DNA of 64,000 nucleotides from Protonemura montana (Eukaryota; Arthropoda; Insecta; Plecoptera; Nemouridae): contig OX387602.1 of assembly GCA_947568835.1 (NCBI GenBank), positions 1,830,570 to 1,894,569 on the forward strand. Direction: 5' to 3'. This document shows, in pieces, positions 22,501-34,200 of the stretch. The position numbers were made by a program, and so were the translations under genes. The stretch's first letter is position 1. Each line of letters begins with the position of its first letter. A model generated the notes under the pieces. That model was not told where the DNA came from, ran no database searches, and saw only the letters and a program-made list of their open reading frames with translations.

Positions 22501-25500
22501 TCAATCACCAATATGAAAGTAGCATACTCCACTTTATGACATATCGAAATCATGAATTTACCTCAGTGATCGCCCTTGCATTCCAAAGAGAACAATCTTA
22601 GTGTCGTGACTGATTGTTGGTCCTCTTTGGCTTCCCCAAATGAAAGTTATTGTCTTTGTGGCTTTTTTTACCCTCTATAGAGGGCTTCCTAGATCCATGT
22701 GCAAGTTCCTGCTTTGTGAGAGCTTTTTGGAAACCCTTCAGCTTCTCAAAGTGAACGCTTCTGACTTGTGAATGATTTTTTGGCACTTTTGGCTTTCCCG
22801 ATTGCAAGTTTCTGGCTTTGTGACTGGTTTTGGGCGCCTACCGTTGCGTCGGGGTCGGCGGTGACGCGGCAAGCGAGCTCGGCGCGAACCCCGGGGGACG
22901 CATGCACCCAGCTCCGTTCGGCGGTCACTTCCGGCGGATCTGTGGACCAGGAATATGTGCAAGCGACGAGACGGGCAATCGATTTCCGGATAAAAATACC
23001 GTAAACCTGGATGCATAGATTTACGGTTGGTAAAGCCTTTTTGGTACGCTCTGCGTAGGCTGTGCAAAACTGACTCAAAACTATTTTACGGTGTAAAAGT
23101 ACAGATTTAATTATACTATTAAAGGGTTATGGATGCATTTAAATTTATATATAGCTTCATAAAACCATTGAAAGTCATTAATCCTTCAAATACCAACCAG
23201 AGAAGTGAAATACTCGACTCATGCGGACCATAACTTTGAACTGAGCTACCAACTAAAACTGTCGACCTTGAACTTTGATAATATGTGACCTGCTCTAAGA
23301 ATTAATAACAATTAACTGATAATATTGATCAGCCATTTCGAAGCAACACTTTACTTTGGCAGCGGTTTTCTATCGCGCAGGGTTTCTATCGAAGTCCAAT
23401 ATCCCACTATTATCCTACTATAAAGTCCACTAATATCCAACTCTAACTGGCTTCAACATATTTAGTGATCATTAATTAGTTTCGAGAGTTAAACTTATCT
23501 CCTGGTAAGCGATCAAAGCGACTAGGTTAGCTCGATGCCGCTACATTCACAGTGGCTGCAGCTGTGATCGATGCATGTTACTGGGCCGTTCCTAGCATCA
23601 GGGGAACGTAACTTTGAGCTGCTGCGCTTGCAGCACTTAAAACTTGCTCGTAATTACGGCGTCAGGTGTGTTATGGACATGGGAAATCCCGAATTTTCTT
23701 AAACAGGCATGCCGCAAACTTTTCCTGGATAAAATTTGTGCTACTTTTCACTAAGTAAAAAGACAGGGGATATGCTGTGATTATATTTTCTCAATGGAGA
23801 GAGTGAGGGTAGCTGCCTTCCGAATAGAGGAATGGGGTTAAAAATAAAATGGGGTTATTTTGGTAGGCATTCAGATTTCATGACTGAGGCTTTTCTTCGG
23901 CTTGTGAATGCTTAGCGCATTGGGTTTGTGTGTTCGAAATCTGCGGGAAATTTTGTAAACTTGGGTGCCTTATTTCTATCAACCTATATCGAGTATGATA
24001 TCAAAATGAGCCCTGCAAAAGTAAATAGATAACCCCCACATATAGGGCTACTCTACATAGAACTTACCTATATAGGACTACAAATTTTTTTGACTGAGTG
24101 AGAGATTTGGCGCAGATTTTGCGATTGACAATGGAAAAATGGAATGGAATGTAGTTAAGTTTTCTTCCACAATTTTATTTTCCCTTTCACTAGCAGTGAG
24201 ATCTGTCTCATCTACCGACCAGTATGGACGAGCTGTGAGATACGAATGCTTACAAAGGATCCGCAGACGGATGGAGGCTGACACTGGGTTGCCGACGCCG
24301 TTGCTGGCGACGCATTGGTACACACCAGAAAGAAGTCGCGTGTCTGCAGTGAACTGCAGTCTCTTCCGGTTGTCAAGCAGAGGGATTTCCTGACCCTGAG
24401 AACCAAGGCCACTCGTGATCAATGGAAAACCGCGCACAATAGACAAGGTTTTTAAAGCAGCGAAGGTGAAAAGAGAAATGTCCGAATATATTACTGCAAG
24501 AACTGGCTTACGACTGAAGGAACACTGACATTTCAAGACGTTACAATAGCTCTGTCGGGTTTCCATGCTGTGAGTCAGCCACAGAAACTTAGTATGCAGG
24601 AATCGCAAGCTGGAGCTATAAACCTCTGACATTGAAAACCCCGCTTCCCACAAATTGGCCTGAATGTCAAGAGATATTACATATCCGTGACTATAAAACT
24701 CAACTTAAACTTTCTGGTAGCGTGAAGAGTCATCGTTTGTACTGCCTAAAATTATCCATGGAAAGTTCTTAGAGTTGGATTGTTCTGTTTGCTGTTTCGA
24801 AAGCTATCTCACCTTTGAGAACTAATTCAATACAAAATAATGGAATTGATCTTCTATCCATGACAGTGCCCAATGGTCGACCAACTTTCCGGAACGATTT
24901 CCTTTTCTCATTTCCGACCCTGCAGAGCTCTTAGATAAAATAGCACCTCATATACGTTCGTCTCAATTACACCAAAGAAACAAGAACAGCCCGAAACTTT
25001 CTTCATTCATTATTTAAGAGCAATCAACGTTTCAGTCTTGCCTTGGTAAACCAAGTGAGAATGGGCTGAGGTACCCCCGACGCTTGGCACCGCATGTCCA
25101 CCTCCTCGCCCAGTTGCAGCTCGAGGATGCCGTCGGCTGGGATGGGCGACACCGACGGAGGATCTGCAAGTGACGTAGCTCGTTAGGGGTGTCCGCGTTT
25201 GGTCCAAGGCATACACGCTGTGCTGAGTCGCTACTCGCAACACGCATTGCGGTGTGGCAAAAAGGCGGTTACATTCTACTGCGCCAGACACAGCTTCGGT
25301 GGAGTCGTCGTTTGAACATTCCTTGTGGTGACACACGAATGAATAGTCTACCCCTATCCTTCACTAGGGGGCGATCCTGCAGGCGTCGCTTTGTACCAAT
25401 CTCGAATTATAAAGGGGTGTTCATCAAGAGTTCTACACTATATTATAATCAATGTAAATCCGAGCTCGCAAAGCTGTAACAAGGAATAGGCAATGACCTG

Positions 25501-26971
25501 ATTAATAATTAGTGCAGCCAGGTGGTACTGCGCACGGTTTTGCATGAATTCGCTCAAGGAGTATTATAACTTAGTTTAAGGAACCTCTTTGACGTCAGAG
25601 GTCATTCAGAGCATTTAATAATGTTTATATCCTTGACATGAACGTTCAACGTTCTTGGTTTGGGGCTCAAATTTGCCTTCCTTTGCTTCAATGACTGATA
25701 AAATTGCCTGGCCTGGAATATTTTATGTGTATTGGAATCCACATGAAGTATCATGGCGGTACGTACACAGAACTTCGATTGCGTGTATCTGCTGTATCGG
25801 GCCCCAAGGGTGCTGGCGAACCACCTGGCAGGTGTACTCGCCGGTATCTTCGGGGCGCAGGTTCGCCACCTGCAGCGTGTGGTTGGGGTACATCTTAATG
25901 TTCTCCGGCATTGTCATGTTGGCGTCGCTAGAATCCGCGACTAGGATGCCGTCCCACCACCACCGGACGACGTTCACCCCTAAAATCCCGAAAAGACATT
26001 TTGTCAGGCCACTTTTAAACTTTGGTTCAGACTACTTATTTGCGGCAGAACACTCGTACCTAGGTTTTCAACGTAGCATGGTAGTAGCACCGTGTCGTTT
26101 TCAAACGTCTTCACCGTGGTCGGGACGCTCTTAAATGCCGGGTCTTCATCACAGAGTGCTCCTGAAATACAAGTTATTTTTCACGGTAATTGCAAGGATA
26201 AATACAAAAAGAAACGTTTTTATTTTTAATTGATCATAGCCGCAAAGCCTAATCTCATTAGAGAGCAATATACGATTTAACAAAGGGGAACTCTAACTGG
26301 TGATTATCTGTAATGTAATGAGGGTCTTTGACGAGGTTTAATAGTGTGTAATAATATCAGTTTGACGGAGTCGGTCGGTTGGTCGGTCGGTTCGTCGCAT
26401 GCAAGTGGCAAATGACAGGCCTATGGAAGCTGGCAGATGAAAACACAATGCGCCAGGCTCGCTGACAACCAAAGTGTCGAATCAACGACAATGGAAGAAC
26501 TGATTTTATCAGACCACGATGTCACACCAATCATGCTCGAATAAATCTTATGGCCTAACAATTGGGCTGTTTTAGAATGTCGATTGAGTGGAGCAATCTT
26601 CCATCGTTCATTGGAGGGTGCAACATTAGCGGCCACGTATTGCGATACCAAATACACTTGCGCCCGATTCACTGCAGAAATAGTCAGTTTTTTATTTGGA
26701 TTTTCTCAAAATTATCTCTTTCATATGTATTGGTACGTATTTACATGAATCAGTCTAAACTGTAATTTATTTTCCCAGTGGCCCAGACCAATTCCCTTAA
26801 TGGAGTCCCAAAGGAAACTTTGAGGAGCTCTATTAACTAACGCAGGAATATTAAATCCATCGATCGAAGTCAAGAGGCTAGCGACACGCGTTTTTTGCAA
26901 TCATCGTCCTCATGGTACTCACCCGACACGAAACACAGACAAACAATAAATACGAAAACACGGTCACACAT
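19549..26971 (-). CDS. GPI-anchored Ig/FN3 cell-adhesion protein, Klingon/Wrapper class
   Basis: Eleven coding exons on the minus strand: 26923-26971, 26060-26161, 25767-25979, 25042-25163, 24254-24395, 22842-22939, 22150-22324, 21879-22006, 20832-21027, 20189-20254 and 19549-19658. All phases agree and total 1401 nt, giving 466 residues. Residues 1-17 (MCDRVFVFIVCLCFVSG) are a signal peptide. Ig1 has C45 and C101, Ig2 has C147, W160 and C190, Ig3 has C233, W245 and C284; Ig2 and Ig3 each begin YPP. One FN3 domain spans about 301-406. The last 19 residues form a hydrophobic tail without a basic cytoplasmic end, fitting a GPI-attachment signal. NDT, NMT, NHT and NYT sequons are present. Three Ig plus one FN3 plus GPI is the architecture of Drosophila Klingon and Wrapper, neural surface adhesion proteins. 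Which paralogue this is cannot be settled here. The intron at 24,396-25,041 is GC-AG. Confidence 0.9.
24396..25041 (-). other. Non-canonical GC-AG intron in the adhesion gene
   Basis: The exon ending at 25,042 finishes TTTACCAAG and is followed by GCAAGA, a standard GC donor. Joining it to the acceptor TTCTCAG at 24,396-24,402 keeps the Ig2 frame (ILTWFTK then GQEIPLLD). The nearby GT (ACTTG|GTTTAC) would break the frame. Confidence 0.75.
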
Positions 26972-27920
26972 AGTTCACAGCACAAACAAAAAATCGCGCG
27001 CGCACAAAACGAATGTCGCGTCTCCCGCCAATCTGTACTTGCACCTTCAGTTGGTCTGCTCAGTTAGCGAGACACTTCTGTCACCAGCATCATACCATGT
27101 CCATCTCTGTCACCGGCTGAAATAATTTCTCACAATAGTAGCAGCTCTGTAGTGAGCTCTCAATGCCGATGAGATGAGGGCGGGGATTTGACCGGTCAGC
27201 CATAGGAACGGAACGGACCGGGAGGCCGCAAGGGAGAGCAGATGGGCAGTTGGGGGCATCTCACTCATTTCGACTGGGTGAAGGCCATGCGTTTAATTTC
27301 TAAATGGCCGGAAGAGTTAAAGAAATTCTGTCGCGAATTTTCACTCATCGTTGACCTGGATTTCGATGGAGGTGTTCACACCAGTATGTGAAAATCGATG
27401 CGCTACAAATTATCTCAATTACGTAGAGCTCTATTGTTAAATCTATTGAGAATTTCTCTGAATTGAATTAAGTATTTTACTATGAGTCTCCTTCAAAGTT
27501 GAAAGGCCAGGCGGTGGGGTATAGCGCATATCATAGCAACTCCGTACATTCCGTTTGACCACTGGCTGGTCAAAGGCAAGTCTCACAGGTCAATCGGACG
27601 ACCCATCTTCAGTCTTTGTAGGGAGCAATTGACCAGGGGCAAAAAAAAAGATCCACTTCAATAGTCATAAAATGGTACTAATTGAACGTAGTACTATTTA
27701 CAGAGCGCCGAGTAGGACTTGCATGTGTTGTCTTTGGATGCAATTAAAGACGTTGGGAATGAAGGCAGTTAAATTGCACTTAATTCCAATCAGTCGTTTA
27801 TGGTCTACATATTTTGCAGCGGTAATTTGGACGTTTATTTTTGCGGCTTCCCCCGCGCTGAATTATGCTATTTGCATCGTTGCCGACGCCTACGGCTACG
27901 TCAAAGTTGTTTTTATATTG
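26972..27920. other. Upstream region of the adhesion gene
   Basis: No coding exon recognised. It must hold the 5' untranslated region and probably the promoter of the minus-strand adhesion gene. Two TCAGTT motifs near 27,047 and 27,060 face the opposite way and were not taken as its initiator. Confidence 0.45.
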
Positions 27921-27944
27921 TAATAATAATAATAATAATAATAA
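27921..27944. repeat. (TAA)n microsatellite, LINE 3' tail
   Basis: Eight TAA units that form the 3' terminus of the minus-strand LINE. Confidence 0.9.
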
Positions 27945-28009
27945 GCATTTTATTTCCAGATTGGTCATTACAAATAACATTGGAAAGTCACACAATATAC
28001 ACAAAAAAG

Positions 28010-29593
28010 TCACACAATATTTACAATCTCGTTATTAATAAACTCATTAACAGAATAAAAGCAGTTGCCCATTAAATAGTTTTTCAGTCTGCTTGAAAAA
28101 TCTTTATCGTTACTTTTACATTTTATATCCATTGGTAAATGATTAAATAATTTCACACCACATGCAATAGGTCCTTTACTGTAATTTATTGTTGTTAAGT
28201 CATATAAGTTAATCTTTGCCCTTAATGTATAATCGTGGTGTTTATCATTACTTTCTTTGGTTAAATACTTATTATTAATAACATACATCACAATAGTAAA
28301 AATATATAAGCATGGTAATGTCATAATTCCATATTTTTTAAAAAGTGGCTTAGTCGAATCTTTAAAATACACTCCTGGATTTGTCGGCTCATAGCTTGCA
28401 TTAGCCAGGTATTTGATGGCCCTCTTCTGTAGTCGAAACAATTTAATAATGTGTGGTGAATGACCCCACAAGACTATACCATATAGGAGATTGGAATGGA
28501 CATATGCAAAATAAACAAGTTTTGCTGTGCTGAAGTTACATAATTTTAAAATCCTTTTAACTAAATAGCACCCTGACGATATTTTCTGTGCAGTATTATT
28601 TATGTGGGTTATCCATTTCAGTCGATAGTCTATTGTCACACCGAGAAATTTCGTCTCATCCACTACTCTAATGCTTTTCCCATTCATATATAAAAGTGGT
28701 GTCATATAGCCATCTTGTTTGTCATTAAAACGAATAATTACAGTCTTATCAGTGTTGAGTTTAAGTTCATTTTTTAAGCTCCAATCAGTCATTTGATTTA
28801 CTGCCAGTTTGCTATTTTCTACTATGCAGCTAACATTTTCACTTACGAGAATTGTGGTGTCGTCTGCAAAAGTAGTCAGAGAGCCTTTTGTCACCGCAGT
28901 TTCCAGTTCATTTATGTAGATTATGAACAATATCGGAGCAATTGAACTACCCTGGGGCACGCCTACATTTATTACCTCTTCATCAGAATAAGTGACTCCT
29001 ATTGTTTGATGTGTTATCTTCACTACCTGTTTTCTATTTCTAAGAAATGTTTGAACCCAATTGTTAGCCACTCCGCGGATGCCCATACCTTGTAGTTTCA
29101 TTAATAGCAAGTCGTGATTTACCAAATCAAACGCTTTTGTGTAGTCAAAGAAAATACCGTAATTCCTGCTATTCATTTGCATGGATGACATTAATCGATT
29201 TACGAAATTTGATATTGCAGTCGTAGTGGATCTATCCTTTCTGAAACCATGTTGGCATTCACTTAATAACCCATACCTCTCTAAAAATGCAACTAATCGA
29301 GCACAATACGCATTTTCGAGTAGTTTTGAGAATACAGATTGGAGTGCTATTGGCCTGTAGTTATTCAGTGTTGTTTTGTCACCCTTTTTATATATCGGAC
29401 AAACAATCGACAATTTTAATGCTTCAGGGAAGACTCCTGTCGCGAACGAAGTGTTTATTATGTATATAAGAGGTTCCGCTAAATATACAGCAGCATTTTT
29501 GGTGGTGTACTGTGCTGTGCATATTGCTATTTCACGTTCATATGAATAACAATTCAGTTCAAAACCTGTAACGCTTATAATTAATTTCTCGTT
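28010..29593 (-). CDS. Non-LTR reverse transcriptase, N-terminally truncated
   Basis: The frame is open from 29,593 to a stop at 28,010 (527 residues), with no initiating Met required because the 5' part of the parent ORF2 is missing. Motifs in order: ATGVFPEALKLSIVCPIYKK entry motif, NNYRPIALQSVFSKLLE, HGFRKDRSTTTAI, FFDYTKAFDLVNH, GVPQGSSIAPILFIIYINEL, the catalytic FADD box, and the thumb/connection region with ETKFLGVTID. The C-terminal portion carries the LINE-type LPCLYIF and GVKLFNHLP segments. No stop or frameshift is visible, so the insertion is fairly recent, but without the endonuclease it cannot mobilise itself. The exact clade (CR1, Jockey or a relative) needs a tree. Confidence 0.88.
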   Translation of the reverse strand, partial: NEKLIISVTGFELNCYSYEREIAICTAQYTTKNAAVYLAEPLIYIINTSFATGVFPEALKLSIVCPIYKKGDKTTLNNYRPIALQSVFSKLLENAYCARLVAFLERYGLLSECQHGFRKDRSTTTAISNFVNRLMSSMQMNSRNYGIFFDYTKAFDLVNHDLLLMKLQGMGIRGVANNWVQTFLRNRKQVVKITHQTIGVTYSDEEVINVGVPQGSSIAPILFIIYINELETAVTKGSLTTFADDTTILVSENVSCIVENSKLAVNQMTDWSLKNELKLNTDKTVIIRFNDKQDGYMTPLLYMNGKSIRVVDETKFLGVTIDYRLKWITHINNTAQKISSGCYLVKRILKLCNFSTAKLVYFAYVHSNLLYGIVLWGHSPHIIKLFRLQKRAIKYLANASYEPTNPGVYFKDSTKPLFKKYGIMTLPCLYIFTIVMYVINNKYLTKESNDKHHDYTLRAKINLYDLTTINYSKGPIACGVKLFNHLPMDIKCKSNDKDFSSRLKNYLMGNCFYSVNEFINNEIVNIV

Positions 29594-30307
29594 TTAAAGC
29601 TGAGTCGATATGTTTTGCTATGGCTAAACAAAGCTGGTGGGCTAACAGTTAAGTTCACGAAGGCGTTTAGTGCGCTCTCTGTCATGATACGAACAAACTT
29701 AGTCGAGTGGCTCAGTCCATTAGTAGTAAAATCTACCAACAGAGCTTTATAGCATTTCCGCTAGTTTTTGAATTCTGTACGCATATGACAACCTAATAAT
29801 TATCAACGTATTTTTACATGATTAGTTGGAATGTGTAAGAACGTTCTCGTATTCCACACTTTTGCATATTCAGTATTCTGTGACCAAAAATTACCCGACC
29901 AAAATGCCAAAAAAGTCAAGCGCAACAAGAAAAGGTAAGCGCCTAAAAGATTTAAATGGTGCGCGAATGGTGCGCAAATAAGCTTGCGCACCATATTTTC
30001 CTTAATTGTGCTCAGTACTCAGCAAAAATGCATTAGAAAAACGAATGCATCAGCATTGAATTATTGATAAGTACCAATTATCAGGCGGATGTGAATCTTA
30101 TTTTTAGACCAGTTATTAGTCACCCAAATGACAAACATGTGAAACGAATCACATGCTCTGCAGTACATGATGTTCGTTGGTCATTCTCGTGTCAAAGTTC
30201 ACAAATTCCCGGATTGGCGATTTTTAGAAAGAAACGCACGTAGTACGAGTTGGCAGCTAGAGGGCTACTATTGGTGGTTTCTTTATATCTGATTATTTCT
30301 AGTGGTC
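29594..30307. other. No gene recognised
   Basis: AT-rich spacer between the LINE and the 5S-derived SINE; no supported feature. Confidence 0.5.
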
Positions 30308-31261
30308 TTTCAACCGAACGGTTTGGCATGTTAGAAACACCAGTTCTCATGAGATCACCGACGTTAAGCAACACTGCGCTGGGTCAGGTATTGGATGGGT
30401 GACCATCATACACATGACCAGTTCTGTTCGGAAGAGAGGTTGGAGGGATGAAAGTTAAACAACACTGCGCTGGGTCAGGTATTGGATGGGTGACCATCAT
30501 ACACATGACCAGTTCTGTTCGGAAGAGAGGTTGGAGGGATGAAAGTTAAGTAACACTGCGCTGGGTCAGGTATTGGATGGGTGACCATCATACACATGAC
30601 CAGTTCTGTTCGGGAGAGAGGTTGGAGGGATGCAAGTTAAGCAACACTGCGCTGAGTCAGGTATTGGATGGGTGACCATCATACACATGACCAGTTCTGT
30701 TCGGGAGAGAGATTGGAGGGATGCAAGTTAAGCAACACTGCGCTGGGTCAGGTATTGGATAGGTGACCATTATACACATGACCAGTTCTGTTTGGGAGAG
30801 AGGTTGGAGGGATGAAAGTTAAGCAACACTGCGCTGGGTCAGGTATTGGATGGGTGACCATCATATTCATGACCAGTTCTGTTCGGGAGAGAAGTTGGAG
30901 GGATGAAAGTTAAGCAACACTGCGCTGGGTCAGGTATTGGATGGGAGACCATTATACACATGACCAGTTCTGTTGGGGAGAGAGGTTGGAGCGATGAAAG
31001 TTAGTACAGCAACTTCATTCGCCTTGCTTATCAACCTCTCGACAGCATGGATTTGTGGAGGAATCCTGTTGTTCGCGTTGTACCGTCCTTCGGAAGGTAC
31101 GTTAAGTTGGTGCTCTTCGACAGGAGTAGGCTACATGCCGGCACCGGGTTTCTTCTCCTCCCTTCTAGGCTAGGTTAGGTTCATCATCACCCACTCGTTC
31201 ACCGACGCCATTAGATCAGTACCGCTTGGCCAGATGTCAAAACAGTGCGTCGTTAAACACC
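30308..31261 (+). mobile_element. 5S-rRNA-derived SINE with expanded internal array
   Basis: The segment starting near 30,308 aligns by eye with animal 5S rRNA along its length: CATGTTAGAAACACCAGTTCTC, then GATCACCGACGTTAAGCAAC and GGTCAG.TATTGGATGGGTGACC. The last two contain the 5S internal promoter boxes. It is followed by a non-5S body and tail shared with a second copy at 36,822-37,230, including CTCGACAGCATGGATTT and GTCCTTCGGAAGGTACGTTAAG. This is the arrangement of SINE3-class elements. Unlike the second copy, this one has the 5S part repeated in tandem. Boundaries are approximate. Confidence 0.8.
30363..31003 (+). repeat. Seven 91-bp tandem units derived from 5S rRNA
   Basis: GTTAAGCAACACTGCGCTGG or close variants recur at 30,363, 30,454, 30,545, 30,636, 30,727, 30,818 and 30,909, an exact 91-bp period, with a truncated eighth start at 31,000. 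Each unit holds the 5S A-box-like and C-box-like segments, followed by about 45 bp ending GAGAGAGGTTGGAGGGATG. Units differ by only a few substitutions and no indels. Confidence 0.93.
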
Positions 31262-34200
31262 ACAAATAAATCAAGTGGTCGTTCGAAAGCCACATCACTA
31301 GCTCCACAGCACGAAGAAACTGCCTACAGTCGATCAAGTAGAGCTCTGTCTTAGCCGACGCAACAAGCTTTTATAAAATGCCCACAGATCGCACTAGTTC
31401 CAGCATTTCCCTCTGTTGCACCCAAAGCTTAGAGCTACGGTCACCTATCCTCCAGTCACTGCAAGCCCGATCTTAGACCCTTTGAGAATATTTACAAAAA
31501 TTTACAAATTTATTCAAAAACTCCACAAACTTTTCCATAGTTCTTAATAATTTAGCACCCCTTTCCATATCCAACCCCTGCACTAAAAATGTTGTTTTGC
31601 AATGTATATTTGTATACCTTTTCTAGCTCATGCAGGTAAAGAAAATCTATATATGTCTTTATTTTGAGCTGTATTAATAAATCAGATAATTACCACTGAT
31701 GCACCCTTGCAACTTTGCATTGGCAACGAGTTGGAAATAACAAATTAGAGCAAAAATAAGAAAAGCTGAAATAATAAAATAAAGCATCCCTGAACATTCT
31801 AGTCTCGTACCGGTTTCCGCTTAATTTCAACTCTCCTTAGAGTGAAAATAATTTAAAAAAACACATACACTTTTTGTGATAAAAAGCTCTGCAGCCCAAC
31901 TCAAAGTACGTTCACGAGGCCCTAGCTTATGCATTCCGCAAATCGCTTTGCCAGTTATTCTCTCACGTAGCGGCAAAAGCTCGGTGAGAATATTGTAGCA
32001 AAAGTGGAGAAGCATTTTTAGCAAGAAATTATAATTCTAGATTAATTAATTTAGAGCAGTCCTAGTAAGCATTTCTTTTTTTTTCTCTCTGGGTTCAAAG
32101 ATTTGTAGTCCTTCCCACAGACCGATAGAATCCAGTCAGCAACATTTATCAAATCCGAGCGCATTCACAAAACTAATCAATTATTAATCGAGAGAGAACA
32201 ATTATTTTTTCCAATTAATAGTTGATTGGTTTCTATTTATTGGCCTATTATTGAAGTCCTTGGCTTGGAGTTCCGCTTCCGTTATGCGACAATTACGTGA
32301 GAATAGCTAAGCGCAACAACAACTCGAATTACTCATTGCATTAGTCTTATAAAAATCACAATCAGTGTGACTAAAAAAAAAATGATTGGAGCGAAATGTA
32401 TAAATAGTTCAGACGCAACATTGGACTTCAGTGTAATGTGCAACAACAAATGAATCAGAACGTGCACATGGCGTAATGCAAATAATGAATTCCATGAAAA
32501 TCGAAGATGCATTTTAATTGTGAAATTTTAAAAAAGTGGGTTCAAGTGGCAAATAAAGCTGGGTTTCGTTAATAAAGGTCATGGATATAGCGCCGAGAAT
32601 AGTTTAGACTAGCGCGTCATTTCGATGCCACTTGGTGTTCGTCGGGCGTCGGAAATAGTGTGAGGCGTCGGTCCAAGTGTGCCGTCGCGACGCCGACGCC
32701 GATGCAGCGCTGACGTCGACAAACGGGAACGGTTAAAACGCACGCCTTCCTGTGTATGAGGTGCCCGACAATTGAGATGTAGGTTGCCAAAGAGTGGCAC
32801 AAGATTATTTCTCAAACTTGCTTGAAGGAGATGAAGCAAACCTCGTCCCGTAGACCCAGGACCAGAACGATATCTCACGAGAAAGTTGAAATAAGCTAAA
32901 CTTTTTGTGTAGATTTCAGTCGATGACACAACACGGGCCGAATATAAAAAAAAAACACGTGAAGGGCCAGAGCGTAATTGCAAAATTTAATTACCAATTA
33001 CTCGTGGAATAGTATGACAGAAATGATGGAATAATCTTTGTCCCAAAATACAATTACCCCCCAAAATAAGTGATAATTGGTCAATTGGTGCGACGTCAGC
33101 GTGTCTTTAAGATGTCACATTCGATGCTGGCACGGACGTCGTCGTCAACCAATTAAACATTAATTGAGAAAGGGTGAAATTAAATTTGAGACAGAAACCA
33201 GAAAGAAGGAAATGAACGATGTAAATATGCGCTGCGAACGAAGGGCGTTATTATTTGTAATATGAAAAGCGATATTTCTTGGTTATGACCGCGCGTGCGT
33301 AAAACCATGGAAAAACTAAGAAAATAAACATGCACGAGTAAAAGACGGTTTATTTTCTCGCTTGTTTCTTCTGAATTTAGCACAGCGTTCAGATTGTTGC
33401 GAGCTATAAAAGCTTGACTCTGACCTAGATCTGGCGTGACAAGGGTACTGCATCGTATCAACTTCACCCGTGCGCTTGTCTGTCTGTCCTGCGTCTGGAG
33501 TCGGGCGTGGTCTGCGATCGGTCTCCGGGGAGGGCCAAGGGAGGTAAATTAAGATCCGTTAGGGGATCGGATGTCGATGCAGGGGATGTTGGCTTAATTA
33601 ATGGTCGAATAGACACGAGCACCCATCGGAACTAGGGCAAGTTCATAGCTTCCAGCCACTGAGCATCGAGCAACAACACGGCGTTACAATTGAAATGTCC
33701 TTTTTTAGTACTGCCAATAAGAAAGTGCTAAGTGTAATTAAGAGGCCGAGCAAGATGCCTCCAAGCTATTGATATGTTTATGTTTCTTATCGTCTCTTCG
33801 ATGTGCTCTGTTCAAAGTATATTTGTTTTGTCATTCCCAGAGGAGTCATGATAATCAGTATTTTAATTATCCATTGCCTAGACAAGGCACGACTGCATTG
33901 CACGGCTGTCCATTCGGCGAGGTCTCAGTCACACCTGGCGATTCTCATTCTCGACTTGTACCAGCGCCTAGGACTACGGCCAAAGCGTCGGGAAAAATCA
34001 AATGACGGATCAGTGGAATCTTAAGACGTACCTGTGAGCGACCATCCCCTTGGCATTCCATGCCGTATGTCAAGCTCATTATGCCGAGATGAGGCTATTG
34101 TTATTATTCTAGACATGTATTACCGAAGCATCCCTCAACGCTGCTCAAAGTACTACGTAGACAGGTTATAAAATGAAAAAAAATCTCTGTTCCAGTCATT

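Larger units (their letters stand above)
27921..29593 (-). mobile_element. 5'-truncated CR1/Jockey-like LINE
   Basis: A minus-strand non-LTR retrotransposon fragment. It contains an uninterrupted reverse-transcriptase frame and ends 3' in a short (TTA)n tail (27,921-27,944), as CR1/L2-type elements do. The element lacks its 5' half: no ORF1, endonuclease or 5' region is present. The recognisable protein fades near 29,510-29,590, so the insertion truncated there. Confidence 0.88.

Noticed and set aside
22768-23018. Plus-strand frames over Ig3 of the adhesion gene
   Set aside because: The minus strand encodes the Ig3 half-domain with matching splice sites and conserved cysteine, so these are shadows.
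30363-31003. CRISPR-like or functional 5S rRNA gene array
   Set aside because: Units are contiguous without spacers, so it is not CRISPR. The 91-bp units lack the full 5S sequence and carry foreign sequence, so they are not functional 5S genes.
32609-32983. Minus-strand 124-codon frame
   Set aside because: No domain or splice evidence, and it crosses a GC-rich patch with several equally open frames.
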